From NCBI GenBank assembly GCA_902797895.1, contig CADBUS010000029.1:1-9966 (forward strand): a stretch of 9,966 nucleotides of DNA. The letters run 5' to 3'. Both the position numbers and the translations under genes were made by a program. Under the pieces are notes generated by a model. It had not been told where the DNA came from. It saw only the letters and a program-made list of their open reading frames with translations, and did not search any database. Shown here in pieces: positions 1 through 8,060 of the stretch. Within the stretch, counting starts at the first letter, position 1. Each line of letters begins with the position of its first letter. This stretch comes from an uncultured Bacteroidia bacterium. GTDB lineage: Bacteria; Bacteroidota; Bacteroidia; Bacteroidales; UBA932.

Positions 1-2
1 AA

Positions 3-47
3 AGGAAGCTGGGCGCCCACGCCCGTAAGTGGGAGGGGCCCAAATGA
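3..47 (+). CDS. possible C-terminal tail of an upstream gene (partial)
   Basis: Reading from base 3, this frame is open from the left edge and encodes RKLGAHARKWEGPK before a TGA at 45-47. The composition (basic, with Trp, Gly and Pro) is compatible with a real protein end, and the stop lies 31 bases before the slyD ATG, a normal operon spacing. I do not recognise the protein. The alternative is that this GC-rich piece is non-coding: it is rich in inverted repeats, and the slyD frame is also open back to the edge. The evidence is only 14 codons, so this is a weak call. Confidence 0.3.
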   Translation, partial: RKLGAHARKWEGPK

Positions 48-78
48 CAAGAGAAAATTGAAATTAATATTTTTAATT

Positions 79-621
79 ATGAATATATCTAAGGATAAGG
101 TAGTTAGCCTAAGTTACACACTAACTGTAAATGGCAAGCAGATTGAGCAGGTTAATGCAACAGAGCCGCTCAGATTTATATTCGGCGGTGGAATGTTGCT
201 TCCAAAATTTGAAGCTAACTTGCTGGATAAGAAGGTTGGAGATAGCTTTGAGTTTGAGCTTGAAGCTGCTGATGCCTACGGAGTACACAATCCTAATATG
301 GTTGTAGATTTGCCTCTTAATATGTTTGAGATGGATGGCAAAATAGATTACGAGATTATAAAGGAGGGTAATATACTCCCTATGCAGGATAAGAACGGCA
401 ACAGAATGAACGGTTGCATTAAGGAGGTTAAAAGCATTGAGGGTGTGGTTGTTATGGACTTCAACCATCCTCTTGCAGGAGAGACTCTCCACTTTAAGGG
501 CAAGGTTGAGGAGGTTAGAGAGGCTACAGAAAAGGAGCTTACAGAGGGGCTTTACGGAGAGAAGATTGCACACAACTGCTCAGAGGGTGGTTGTAGCAGC
601 TGCGGCGGCGGTTGCCACTAA
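79..621 (+). CDS. slyD: SlyD-like FKBP-type peptidyl-prolyl cis-trans isomerase
   Basis: This 180-residue cytoplasmic folding factor would isomerise prolyl bonds and act as a chaperone and metal-binding protein. The FKBP half-site motif at residues 33-48 (FIFGGG followed by LLPKFEANL), VGD at 53-55 and AYG at 66-68 are typical of the SlyD branch. The insert-in-flap chaperone domain would occupy roughly residues 70-130. The C-terminus has His165, Cys167, Cys172, Cys175, Cys179 and His180 in a Gly/Ser-rich tail, matching the metal-binding tail of SlyD (nickel or zinc in known members). A TTG at 58 is in frame, but the ATG at 79 gives the usual family start MNISKDK and is preferred. No Shine-Dalgarno is visible; the leader is A/T-rich. 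The last 14 codons, including the stop, overlap the end of the convergent flavoprotein gene. The family call is firm; the choice of slyD over a generic FKBP name is less so. Confidence 0.9.
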   Translation: MNISKDKVVSLSYTLTVNGKQIEQVNATEPLRFIFGGGMLLPKFEANLLDKKVGDSFEFELEAADAYGVHNPNMVVDLPLNMFEMDGKIDYEIIKEGNILPMQDKNGNRMNGCIKEVKSIEGVVVMDFNHPLAGETLHFKGKVEEVREATEKELTEGLYGEKIAHNCSEGGCSSCGGGCH

Positions 622-2211
622 AACTCCATCCAAGGCGGAGGAGACAATGCCACCGGAATAACCGGCACCCTCGCCACAAGGATAGAGATTTTTAAGAGTT
701 ATATGTTGCAGAGTTTGGGCATCACGCGGTATTCTTACCGGCGATGAAGTTCTGGATTCTACTGCAAGCAGCAGAGATTGAGAGGTGTAATAGCCTCTCA
801 TCTTTTTATCAAACAGTGGAAATGCCTTACGCAGCCTCTTGGCTACAAAATCTGGCAAAACCTCTCTTAAATCTGCACTATAAGCCCCTGGTTTGTAAGA
901 AGTTTCCGGCAGGGTGGCAGAGAGCTTCCCCTTTACAAAATCATCCATTCTCTGCGCAGGAGCCTTAAGCGTTCCACCATTATGCAGAGCAATTCCCCTC
1001 TCAATCTTCTGCTGGAATCTAAGCACCCTGAGAGGGTTTGTGGCAGAGCTCTCCAAATCTTCTGAAGAAATTGGCACATCCTCCGGCTCTATTGAGGTAA
1101 CAATGCCGGCATTGGCCCACTTGGAGCTGCGAGCGGAGTTGCTCATACCGTTGAGTACCACCTCTTTCTCTGCAGTAGCCGAGGGGAGCAAAATTCCGCC
1201 GGGGCACATACAAAATGAGAATACACCCCTACCATCTACCTGTGTAACAAGCGAATACTCAGCAGGAGGAAGATACTTGCTCTGATTGCCATACTGAATC
1301 TGATTTATAAGCTGCTGCGGATGTTCCGCCCTAACTCCAAGGGCAAACCCCTTTGGTTGCAGAGGCCACCCCTTGCGAGCAAAGAGTTCATATATATTTA
1401 CGGCAGAGTGCCCACAAGCCAAAATAACCTTCTCCGCCTCAAATGCCACCTCTTTAACTCCAATAGCCTGCGCGCCATTATTACGCTGCTCAAACTCTGT
1501 AACAGAGCATATTGCACGCCACTTTCCGCAACTACCTGTGGCAGATTCATACTCTAAATCTTCCACTTTGGTATTGAAATGCACCTCTCCTCCATACTCT
1601 ATTATACAGCGGCGCATAGCCTCAATTATTGCAGGGAGAGCATTGCTTCCAATATGTGGGTGGGCATCAATAAGTATGGAGGCATCTGCCCCAAACTCCA
1701 CAAACATTTTAAGCAGAGCTTTTACATCCCCCTTTTTTGTGGAACGCGTATAGAGCTTGCCATCTGAAAATGTGCCTGCTCCCCCCTCGCCAAAGCAGTA
1801 GTTGGATTCCGGATTTACCTCCTTCCCCAAGTTAAGCAGAGCGGTATCCCTCTTTCTGGCGTGTACATCTTTACCTCTCTCCAATATAATGGGTTTGAGG
1901 CCGTTGCGCAAGAGAGTGAGGGCGGCAAAAAGCCCTGCCGGCCCTGCTCCTATTATAATTACAGGCTTGGAGCGGCTGCAATCCTTATATGGAGGAAGCT
2001 CTTTTTCCATTGGCAAGGGCTCCCCTTTAAGATAAATCTCTACCCTATATTTTATGGCAACTTTGCCGCAGCGAGCATCTATTGAGCGGCGTAATACATT
2101 TATATGCTGTACCTTATCTTTAGATACCGAACAAGCGGCAGCGCATTTGAGAAGCAACTCCGCACTGCCTTGGCTCTCCTGTGACTTGAACTGAATCTCT
2201 AACTCTCTCAT
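580..2211 (-). CDS. FAD-dependent dehydrogenase of the COG2509 type
   Basis: This 543-residue flavoprotein is of unknown substrate. After an N-terminal domain of about 80 residues comes a dinucleotide-binding Rossmann motif, GAGPAG at residues 88-93, with the ribose-binding Glu at 111 (ILERG). A conserved CFGEGGAGTFSDGKLYTR block lies near 139-156. A second FAD-contact region near the C-terminus reads CGEGAGYSGGI. This arrangement matches the widespread bacterial group annotated as uncharacterised FAD-dependent dehydrogenase (COG2509); no physiological reaction is established that I can cite. Its ATG overlaps the tsaD stop as ATGA, so it is probably translationally coupled to and co-transcribed with tsaD. 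The protein ends LVATAAAAATTTL. This low-complexity tail is read from the antisense of the slyD metal-binding tail and is probably not a conserved part of the enzyme. Confidence 0.88.
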   Translation of the reverse strand: MRELEIQFKSQESQGSAELLLKCAAACSVSKDKVQHINVLRRSIDARCGKVAIKYRVEIYLKGEPLPMEKELPPYKDCSRSKPVIIIGAGPAGLFAALTLLRNGLKPIILERGKDVHARKRDTALLNLGKEVNPESNYCFGEGGAGTFSDGKLYTRSTKKGDVKALLKMFVEFGADASILIDAHPHIGSNALPAIIEAMRRCIIEYGGEVHFNTKVEDLEYESATGSCGKWRAICSVTEFEQRNNGAQAIGVKEVAFEAEKVILACGHSAVNIYELFARKGWPLQPKGFALGVRAEHPQQLINQIQYGNQSKYLPPAEYSLVTQVDGRGVFSFCMCPGGILLPSATAEKEVVLNGMSNSARSSKWANAGIVTSIEPEDVPISSEDLESSATNPLRVLRFQQKIERGIALHNGGTLKAPAQRMDDFVKGKLSATLPETSYKPGAYSADLREVLPDFVAKRLRKAFPLFDKKMRGYYTSQSLLLAVESRTSSPVRIPRDAQTLQHITLKNLYPCGEGAGYSGGIVSSALDGVLVATAAAAATTTL

Positions 2212-3236
2212 ATCGCCATAGAGCCGGCCCTTGGAACAGCCGGTGCATCAAGCGGACAGAACTCCCCTGCCCTATATTTATAAAGGCCGCATATAGCAAT
2301 CATAGCAGCATTGTCTGTGGTAAATCTGAACTCCGGAATAAAGGTCTGCCACCCTCTTTTGACTCCCTCGTCATAAACCCTTTGGCGTAGAGCAGAGTTG
2401 GCAGAAACCCCTCCTCCTATAGCCACTCTTGTAATGCCGGTCTGCTTGACAGCCAAAATCAGCTTTTTCATAAGTATGTCTATAAGAGCCTTTTGGAAGC
2501 CGGCACAAATATCTGCCCTGTTCTGTTCTATAAAATCCGGCTGCTCGGCTATTCTATCTCTTAGGAAATAGAGCAGAGAGGTCTTTATTCCGCTGAAACT
2601 GTAATCCAACCCCTGTATATTAGGAAGATTAAATTTGAATCTCTCCGCATCTCCTTCTTTTGCAAGTTTATCTATTATAGGCCCTCCCGGATAGCCAAGT
2701 CCCATCATCTTTGAACATTTGTCAAATGCCTCTCCCACAGCATCATCTATTGTTTGGCCAAGAATCCTGAAGCTATATTCACTATCCACCTGCACTATCT
2801 GAGTATGGCCGCCCGATACCAACAGAGTTAAAAACGGAAAGGCCGGAATCGGCTTCTCTATCCCCTTCTCTTTTATAAGGCAAGAGAGTATATGCCCTTG
2901 CAAGTGATTAACCTCCACCAGCTTACACCCAAGAGAAATAGCCATACCCTTTGCAAAAGAGGTTCCCACCAACAGAGAGCCCAGCAGCCCTGGCCCTCTC
3001 GTAAACGCAATGGCATCTATATCTTTCATCTGAATACCGGCACTCTTAATTGCTTTATCCACAACAGGCACAATATTCAAAAGATGAGCTCTGGAGGCAA
3101 GCTCAGGCACCACTCCGCCATACTGGCGATGCACCTCTTGGCTTGCTATCACATTGGAAATCAGATACTCATCTTTGAGTACCGCAACAGATGTATCATC
3201 GCAAGAAGACTCTATGCCAACTATTATATCGCTCAT
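2208..3236 (-). CDS. tsaD: tRNA N6-adenosine threonylcarbamoyltransferase TsaD
   Basis: TsaD transfers the threonylcarbamoyl group from TC-AMP to A37 of ANN-decoding tRNAs, making t6A together with TsaB and TsaE. From the ATG at 3236 the protein has 342 residues, the usual length. It has the ASKHA-fold N-terminus GIESSCDDTS (residues 7-16), the metal ligands His111 and His115 in NHLQGH, SGGHTQ in the middle, and the C-terminal Asp at about 308 in TTDNAAM. An in-frame TTG at 3254 would add six residues, but the ATG start gives the canonical MSDIIVGIESSCDD beginning. The gene is the first of a two-gene operon with the flavoprotein and is divergent from tamB. A TAnnTTTG box lies only 6 bases before the ATG, so the message may be nearly leaderless. 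Essential housekeeping gene in most bacteria; no anomaly seen. Confidence 0.96.
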   Translation of the reverse strand: MSDIIVGIESSCDDTSVAVLKDEYLISNVIASQEVHRQYGGVVPELASRAHLLNIVPVVDKAIKSAGIQMKDIDAIAFTRGPGLLGSLLVGTSFAKGMAISLGCKLVEVNHLQGHILSCLIKEKGIEKPIPAFPFLTLLVSGGHTQIVQVDSEYSFRILGQTIDDAVGEAFDKCSKMMGLGYPGGPIIDKLAKEGDAERFKFNLPNIQGLDYSFSGIKTSLLYFLRDRIAEQPDFIEQNRADICAGFQKALIDILMKKLILAVKQTGITRVAIGGGVSANSALRQRVYDEGVKRGWQTFIPEFRFTTDNAAMIAICGLYKYRAGEFCPLDAPAVPRAGSMAI

Positions 3237-3242
3237 AGCGGG

Positions 3243-3250
3243 CAAATTTA
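3243..3250 (-). promoter_or_regulatory. candidate -7 box for tsaD
   Basis: The minus strand reads TAAATTTG, an exact match to the Bacteroidota -7 consensus TAnnTTTG. I see no clear TTG -33 element 19-21 bases upstream; there is only a T-run at about 3268-3273. If used, transcription would start within a few bases of the ATG at 3236. The match is short and in A/T-rich DNA, so it could be chance. Confidence 0.35.
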
Positions 3251-3308
3251 ACAATTATTACCCCCATAAAAAAGTGGAGAAATTATAGGATTATATCAAA
3301 ACAGATTC

Positions 3309-3316
3309 TAACTTTG
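3309..3316 (+). promoter_or_regulatory. candidate -7 box for tamB
   Basis: The sequence TAACTTTG matches the Bacteroidota -7 consensus TAnnTTTG exactly and lies 21 bases before the tamB ATG, predicting a short leader of about 15 bases. No good -33 TTG is seen at the expected distance. It sits in the 101-base divergent gap between tsaD and tamB, where a promoter on each strand is required, which raises its credibility. Confidence 0.45.
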
Positions 3317-3337
3317 TAGATTAGCAAGCCTTTAAGT

Positions 3338-6300
3338 ATGCAGAGGACACTAAAATACATAGGTTGGGTAATAAGCGGTCTTATAGCCCTTGTGCTAATA
3401 CTGTATCTGCTGTTCCAGATTCCGTTATTCCAGACCTGGGCCGGCAAAAAGGCTCTTGCCATACTTACCAAGGATATAGATGCGCAGATAGATGTTAGCA
3501 GGGTTAAGATAGTATTTTTCAACAAGTTGGAAATAGATGACTTTTCAATAGTCTCCCAAGATACTCTTGTGTATGCAAAGAGCGCGAATGCAAGACTGAG
3601 CCTTAAAGGGCTACTCTCAAAGCAGCTGAGCATAAATTCCGTTAAGGTATCTGACGGAGTTTTCAATCTTATTAAAGAGAGCGATTCTACAACCAATTTG
3701 AGCAGAATCTTTCCGCCTAAAGAGAAACAGAGCAAAGGCAATACCAATATAGCACTCAAAAAGATAGAGGTAGAAGGGTTCAGATTCAATCTGCTAAATC
3801 CCTTTGGCAAAAGCCAATATGTGGAGGGCAAAATAGATTGGAGAGATTTTCACGCTCGCGATATTACCGTTAAGGCCACCGATTTTGAGTATGCAAAAGA
3901 TACAATACGGGCAAAGATTGCGAGAATAAGCCTTACTGAGCAAAAAAGCGGAGCCAATGTAAAGGAGATAAGCGGAAGTTTTGAGGCAAGCAACAACTTT
4001 GCAACCCTTGGCAATGCTCTTATAAATCTAAATAACAGCAAATTAAAGCCGGAATTTCTAACTTTCAGATTTGATGATACAAAGGCATTTAACAACTTTG
4101 TAGAGCAGGTGCAGATAGAGGCTAAATTCAAAAGCAGTTATCTTGAATTTGCAGACCTCGGCTACTTTGCGGCTCTCTTTTTGGGCTCAGATTTAGCACT
4201 TAACTTTGATACGCAGGTAAAGGGAACAATAAACAATTTGCACGTAAAGAATTTGAGCGCAACAAACAAGGGAGGGCTTACACACATATCGTTGAGCAAT
4301 CTGAATTTGAACGGTTTGCCGAATGCCGCAAATACTAAGATAAGTGCAGATATAAACAATATTACAACCAACGGAAAAGACCTTGCAGATATTCTTACCA
4401 CCTTTACTCCAAGCGGCAAAAAGATAGATTATCTTGCCAATCTGCCGGATTACAGCACTTTCCAATATAGCGGCACTTTAGGCGGCAAAATTTCCAACCT
4501 CCAGATTCAGGGGAGCTTAACCAACGGAAACGGAGTGGCAAATGTAAAGGGTTATGTAAATACAGGGGTGGCAAAAGGCAGCAATACAGAGCTTTATATG
4601 GCACTCAACACAGAGAACTTTGATGTAGCGCCGTTTGCAGGAACAAAGCTCTTTGGGCGCATAACCGCACACGGCAATGTTAGGGTTGATGCTCCTTCCG
4701 GTAAATCATCTTCTTCATCTGCAACGGTTTATATAGATACTCTTAGTGTAAAGGCGTTGGAGTTTAATAATTATCGCCTCACAAACCTCTATGCCACAGG
4801 CAAGTATCAAGAAGAGTCTTTTGACGGTAAGGTTATCTGTCACGATCCTGCAATTGATATGCTCTTTCAGGGAATTATATCTGTAAAAGATGAAAAAAAG
4901 TATAACTTTTATGCCAATATACCATACGCAGATCTCTATGCGCTAAAACTTTATGACAAAGATACAATAGCTCAATTCAGCGGTACAATAATATCCAATA
5001 TCACACAGAATCAAGATGATATATTTGGCTATATCAACGCTCTAAATACCACCTTTACAAATAGTAGCGGAGAGTATAAAATCGGTAATATAAATGCAAA
5101 TTCAGAGTACAGCAACAATAAGTATCGTATAGCACTCAATTCAAGTTTTGCACAGGCACGCTATCTTGGAGACAAAAATATATCAGACTTTGTTGAGAAG
5201 GTAAAAAAGAACATTGTTTTGGAGCATTTCAGTAATATTCTCAGCAATGGAGAATTAAACAGATTAACAAAAGAGAAAACTCTTGCCGTTAAAGCAGGGC
5301 AGAAGCAAAAGTCTAAGAAGGAGGAGCCTCTCCTTGCAGAATTGGAGGAAGAAGATGAGTATGAGTTTATGCTCCATACCGGAGACAGCAGAGGTGTATG
5401 TGCCTTTATCTCTCCGGGGTTGTATATTCAGAAGGGCTCCCAGTTGAAGGTTAAATTAGATTCAGATAACCACTACAATCTGCAGATTTCAAGCGGCCGC
5501 ATAGCCCATAAGGAGAACTATCTTAAAAACCTTACACTCAATGTAAACGATAAGGATAACCATATATATGCCGCCCTCTTTTCAAGCGAGGCGATTTTTG
5601 CAGGGCTAAAGGTGGACAGCACTATGGTAAGGGCATCCGGAGATGATAATACCCTGAATGTGGCAGTGCGTTTCCACAACGATACCACTGGAGTCAACAA
5701 AACCAACCTTAACACTATGGTGAGGTTTCTGAAAGATACCACACTATATAACAATGGCTACGGGCAGCTCCATATTGATAGACCTATAAGCATAAAAATA
5801 GCCCCATCAGATATTACAATAAAGGGCAACAGATGGAGTTTCACCCCATCTGAAATTCTCTATTCAGACTCCATAACATTTGTAAATAACCTATTCATAT
5901 ACAACAAAGAACAGAGTCTTAAAGCGCACGGTTCGCTCTCTGGGAATCTGCCGGATTCGCTCGGCATAGAGATGAATCGCTTTGATGTTGCAATAATAGA
6001 CCAGTTCCTTGAGAAACCATTTAAGATTCGCGGCCTTATGAGCGGTGCGGCAACACTCTCTATGAATAGCCTTGCCACCAAGATGTATGCCAACTTTGTG
6101 GGAGACTCAATGTATGTATATGACTCTCCTGTAGGGAAAATGGAGATTAGCGGAGAGTGGGCCAGAGAAGAAAAGCGCTATAATCTTGCCCTTAACACCT
6201 ATCATAATGGCTCATCCAAGCTCAATATAGAGGGGTACTATAAGCCGGAAGGCTCTTATCTCGATTTGAGTTCTACTCTTAACAACCTCTCCCTAACCTA

Positions 6301-7969
6301 TTTTGAGCCAATGCTCTCATCTGTAGTCTCCAATACCAGCGGCTCAATGAATGGCAAGATAAGGCTCTTTGGACCTACAAAAAATCTGAGCATTACGGGC
6401 CAAAATTGCAGCTTCAACAACTACAAATTCACGCTCGACTATCTCAATGTGCCATACACGCTTAACGGCCCTATAGAGATAACAGAAAAGGAGATTAAGT
6501 TTGTAAACGATATTCTTACAGATGCTTACGGCGGCAAGGCCACAATAAGGGGCGGTATTACTCACAAAAATTTCAGAGATATAGGCGTAAATGTATCTCT
6601 GAGGTTAGATAATATACTTAGCCTCAATACAACAGAAAAGCTGAACGAAGATTTTTACGGCACCGCATACGCCAACGGAACTCTCAATATAACAGGCAAT
6701 ACCCAGAGGCTGAATATAAGTATGAATGGCACCACAAGACCAAAAACCTTTGTTCATATTCCTGTATCGGGAGCATCAAAAGCCTCCGTAACCAATATTC
6801 TCACATTTGTTACAGAGGAGAAGATTATAGAGGAAGATCCATACGAGGCTTTCTATAAATCTACATCGCCTAATCATAAAAAGCCATTGGAGCTTGCTGT
6901 TAATCTGCAAGTTAATGCCACTCCCGATGCCGATATTTGGCTTGAAGTAGATAAATCTACCGGTGATATTATAAAGGCAAAGGGCAACGGAAGAATCACC
7001 TTGAATATAGATCCGGCACGCGATATTTTTGATATGAGGGGTAACTACCGCATTCAGCAGGGCAGCTATCACTTTGTACTTATGGGAATTACATCGCGCG
7101 ATTTTGAGGTGCAGGAGGGGAGCAACATAACCCTCAACGGCAAGGTGGAGAATACCGCACTTGATATTACCGCAATGTACAAAACCAAAGCGGCCATCAA
7201 CCGCCTTATTGCAGATACCTCCTCCGTAAACACTAACAGACAGGTAAATGCAAGCATTTTGGTTAGCGGAACACTTGCCACTCCACAGATAAAGTTTAAG
7301 ATAGATATTCCGGATTTGGACCCTAATACCAAGGTACAGGTGGAGAGCGCACTCAATTCAGACGATAAGATGCAGAAGCAGTTTGCATCTCTGCTTGCAT
7401 TCGGCAGCTTTGTTCCGGATGTGCAATCAGGCATAGTTACGGCCAACTCAGCCATCTACTCCAACGCTTACGGCCTGCTAACCAATCAGTTGAACAAGGT
7501 CTTTATGCAGCTTGGGATACCGCTTGATTTGGGCTTCAACTATACTCCCGGGCAAGAGAGCCGCAACGATGCCTTTGAGTTTGCAGTATCCACACAACTC
7601 TTTAACAACAGAGTGGTGATAAATGGCAGTATGGGTAACGACCCTCACTCAAACACCACCGGCAGAGATGTAAAGGGCAATATAGATGTGGAGGTTAAGA
7701 TGGATAGGCGCGGCCAACTCCGTATGACCTTCTTCTCACACTCCACAGATAGCTACTCCAACTATCTCGACGAGAGCCAGAGAACGGGCATTGGTGTGGC
7801 CTATCAGAGAGAGTTTAACTCCATAAGAGATATATTCCGTAAAAAGAGCGCAAGCCAAAAAGAGTATGAGAAGATGCTGAAGGCCAGGGAGAAAGAGGAG
7901 CGCAAGGCCGCCCGCAGGCAACGGCGAGAAGAGCGCAAAAAACTAAAGAAAGAGGAAGCAACAGACTAA
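3338..7969 (+). CDS. tamB: TamB-like translocation and assembly protein (AsmA/DUF490 superfamily)
   Basis: This 1543-residue envelope protein has an N-terminal membrane anchor (hydrophobic residues about 7-29, after MQRTLKY). The rest would span the periplasm as a long beta-rich groove. TamB and related AsmA-like proteins are linked to outer-membrane protein assembly and to phospholipid transport between the membranes. Recognisable parts are the AsmA-like N-terminal repeat region (about 30-130) and the DUF490 signature region in the last third, including GKGNGRITLNI-type and RGNYRIQQGSYHF segments. The protein closes with a terminal beta domain (DLGFNYTPG onward). A charged linker at about residues 652-680 (Lys-rich, then Glu-rich) splits the repeats, and the last 45 or so residues form a strongly basic Lys/Arg/Glu helix. 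The start ATG fits the short leader after the TAACTTTG box and gives a normal anchor. It is divergent from tsaD, a neighbourhood I recall from other Bacteroidota but cannot verify here. The sequence is intact, with no frameshift. Confidence 0.92.
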   Translation: MQRTLKYIGWVISGLIALVLILYLLFQIPLFQTWAGKKALAILTKDIDAQIDVSRVKIVFFNKLEIDDFSIVSQDTLVYAKSANARLSLKGLLSKQLSINSVKVSDGVFNLIKESDSTTNLSRIFPPKEKQSKGNTNIALKKIEVEGFRFNLLNPFGKSQYVEGKIDWRDFHARDITVKATDFEYAKDTIRAKIARISLTEQKSGANVKEISGSFEASNNFATLGNALINLNNSKLKPEFLTFRFDDTKAFNNFVEQVQIEAKFKSSYLEFADLGYFAALFLGSDLALNFDTQVKGTINNLHVKNLSATNKGGLTHISLSNLNLNGLPNAANTKISADINNITTNGKDLADILTTFTPSGKKIDYLANLPDYSTFQYSGTLGGKISNLQIQGSLTNGNGVANVKGYVNTGVAKGSNTELYMALNTENFDVAPFAGTKLFGRITAHGNVRVDAPSGKSSSSSATVYIDTLSVKALEFNNYRLTNLYATGKYQEESFDGKVICHDPAIDMLFQGIISVKDEKKYNFYANIPYADLYALKLYDKDTIAQFSGTIISNITQNQDDIFGYINALNTTFTNSSGEYKIGNINANSEYSNNKYRIALNSSFAQARYLGDKNISDFVEKVKKNIVLEHFSNILSNGELNRLTKEKTLAVKAGQKQKSKKEEPLLAELEEEDEYEFMLHTGDSRGVCAFISPGLYIQKGSQLKVKLDSDNHYNLQISSGRIAHKENYLKNLTLNVNDKDNHIYAALFSSEAIFAGLKVDSTMVRASGDDNTLNVAVRFHNDTTGVNKTNLNTMVRFLKDTTLYNNGYGQLHIDRPISIKIAPSDITIKGNRWSFTPSEILYSDSITFVNNLFIYNKEQSLKAHGSLSGNLPDSLGIEMNRFDVAIIDQFLEKPFKIRGLMSGAATLSMNSLATKMYANFVGDSMYVYDSPVGKMEISGEWAREEKRYNLALNTYHNGSSKLNIEGYYKPEGSYLDLSSTLNNLSLTYFEPMLSSVVSNTSGSMNGKIRLFGPTKNLSITGQNCSFNNYKFTLDYLNVPYTLNGPIEITEKEIKFVNDILTDAYGGKATIRGGITHKNFRDIGVNVSLRLDNILSLNTTEKLNEDFYGTAYANGTLNITGNTQRLNISMNGTTRPKTFVHIPVSGASKASVTNILTFVTEEKIIEEDPYEAFYKSTSPNHKKPLELAVNLQVNATPDADIWLEVDKSTGDIIKAKGNGRITLNIDPARDIFDMRGNYRIQQGSYHFVLMGITSRDFEVQEGSNITLNGKVENTALDITAMYKTKAAINRLIADTSSVNTNRQVNASILVSGTLATPQIKFKIDIPDLDPNTKVQVESALNSDDKMQKQFASLLAFGSFVPDVQSGIVTANSAIYSNAYGLLTNQLNKVFMQLGIPLDLGFNYTPGQESRNDAFEFAVSTQLFNNRVVINGSMGNDPHSNTTGRDVKGNIDVEVKMDRRGQLRMTFFSHSTDSYSNYLDESQRTGIGVAYQREFNSIRDIFRKKSASQKEYEKMLKAREKEERKAARRQRREERKKLKKEEATD

Positions 7970-8009
7970 AAAGAATCGCAACTATGCACTTTAATCTTGT
8001 TTAGGTCAC

Positions 8010-8057
8010 TAAATAACTTTCTAATCATATAACTATCACCTAATAGAGTAAATAACT
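8010..8057. repeat. direct repeat TAAATAACT, two copies, with a third TAACT half-copy
   Basis: TAAATAACT occurs at 8010-8018 and again at 8049-8057, 39 bases apart start to start. A shorter TAACT, also followed by a T-containing triplet, lies between them at 8030-8034. All three TAACT cores have the same orientation and lie upstream of the controller gene, as expected for iterated regulator half-sites. They could also be chance in A/T-rich DNA. Confidence 0.5.
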
Positions 8058-8060
8058 CTA
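8044..8060. promoter_or_regulatory. palindrome TAGAGT-N5-ACTCTA, candidate C-protein operator
   Basis: This is a perfect 6-base inverted repeat with a 5-base A/T-only spacer (AAATA), centred at 8052, about 60 bases before the ATG of the controller gene. Controller proteins of type II restriction systems bind short palindromes upstream of their own gene as dimers, and its size and position fit that. A further TAGAGT half-site lies at 8086-8091, beside the candidate -7 box. Binding is inferred; the symmetry is seen directly. Confidence 0.5.

Noticed and set aside
121..573. A 150-codon minus-strand frame opposite slyD
   Set aside because: It is antisense to a gene with clear FKBP motifs, and its Leu/Asn/Ile-rich translation resembles no protein.
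744..2085. Several plus-strand open frames of 60-126 codons opposite the flavoprotein gene
   Set aside because: They encode low-plausibility proteins, lack conserved motifs, and lie entirely antisense to a gene with clear FAD-binding motifs. They are antisense shadows.
3283..3831. A 182-codon minus-strand frame with hydrophobic stretches opposite the start of tamB
   Set aside because: The hydrophobicity mirrors the tamB coding pattern. There is no recognisable domain, and it would overlap the tamB promoter and anchor.
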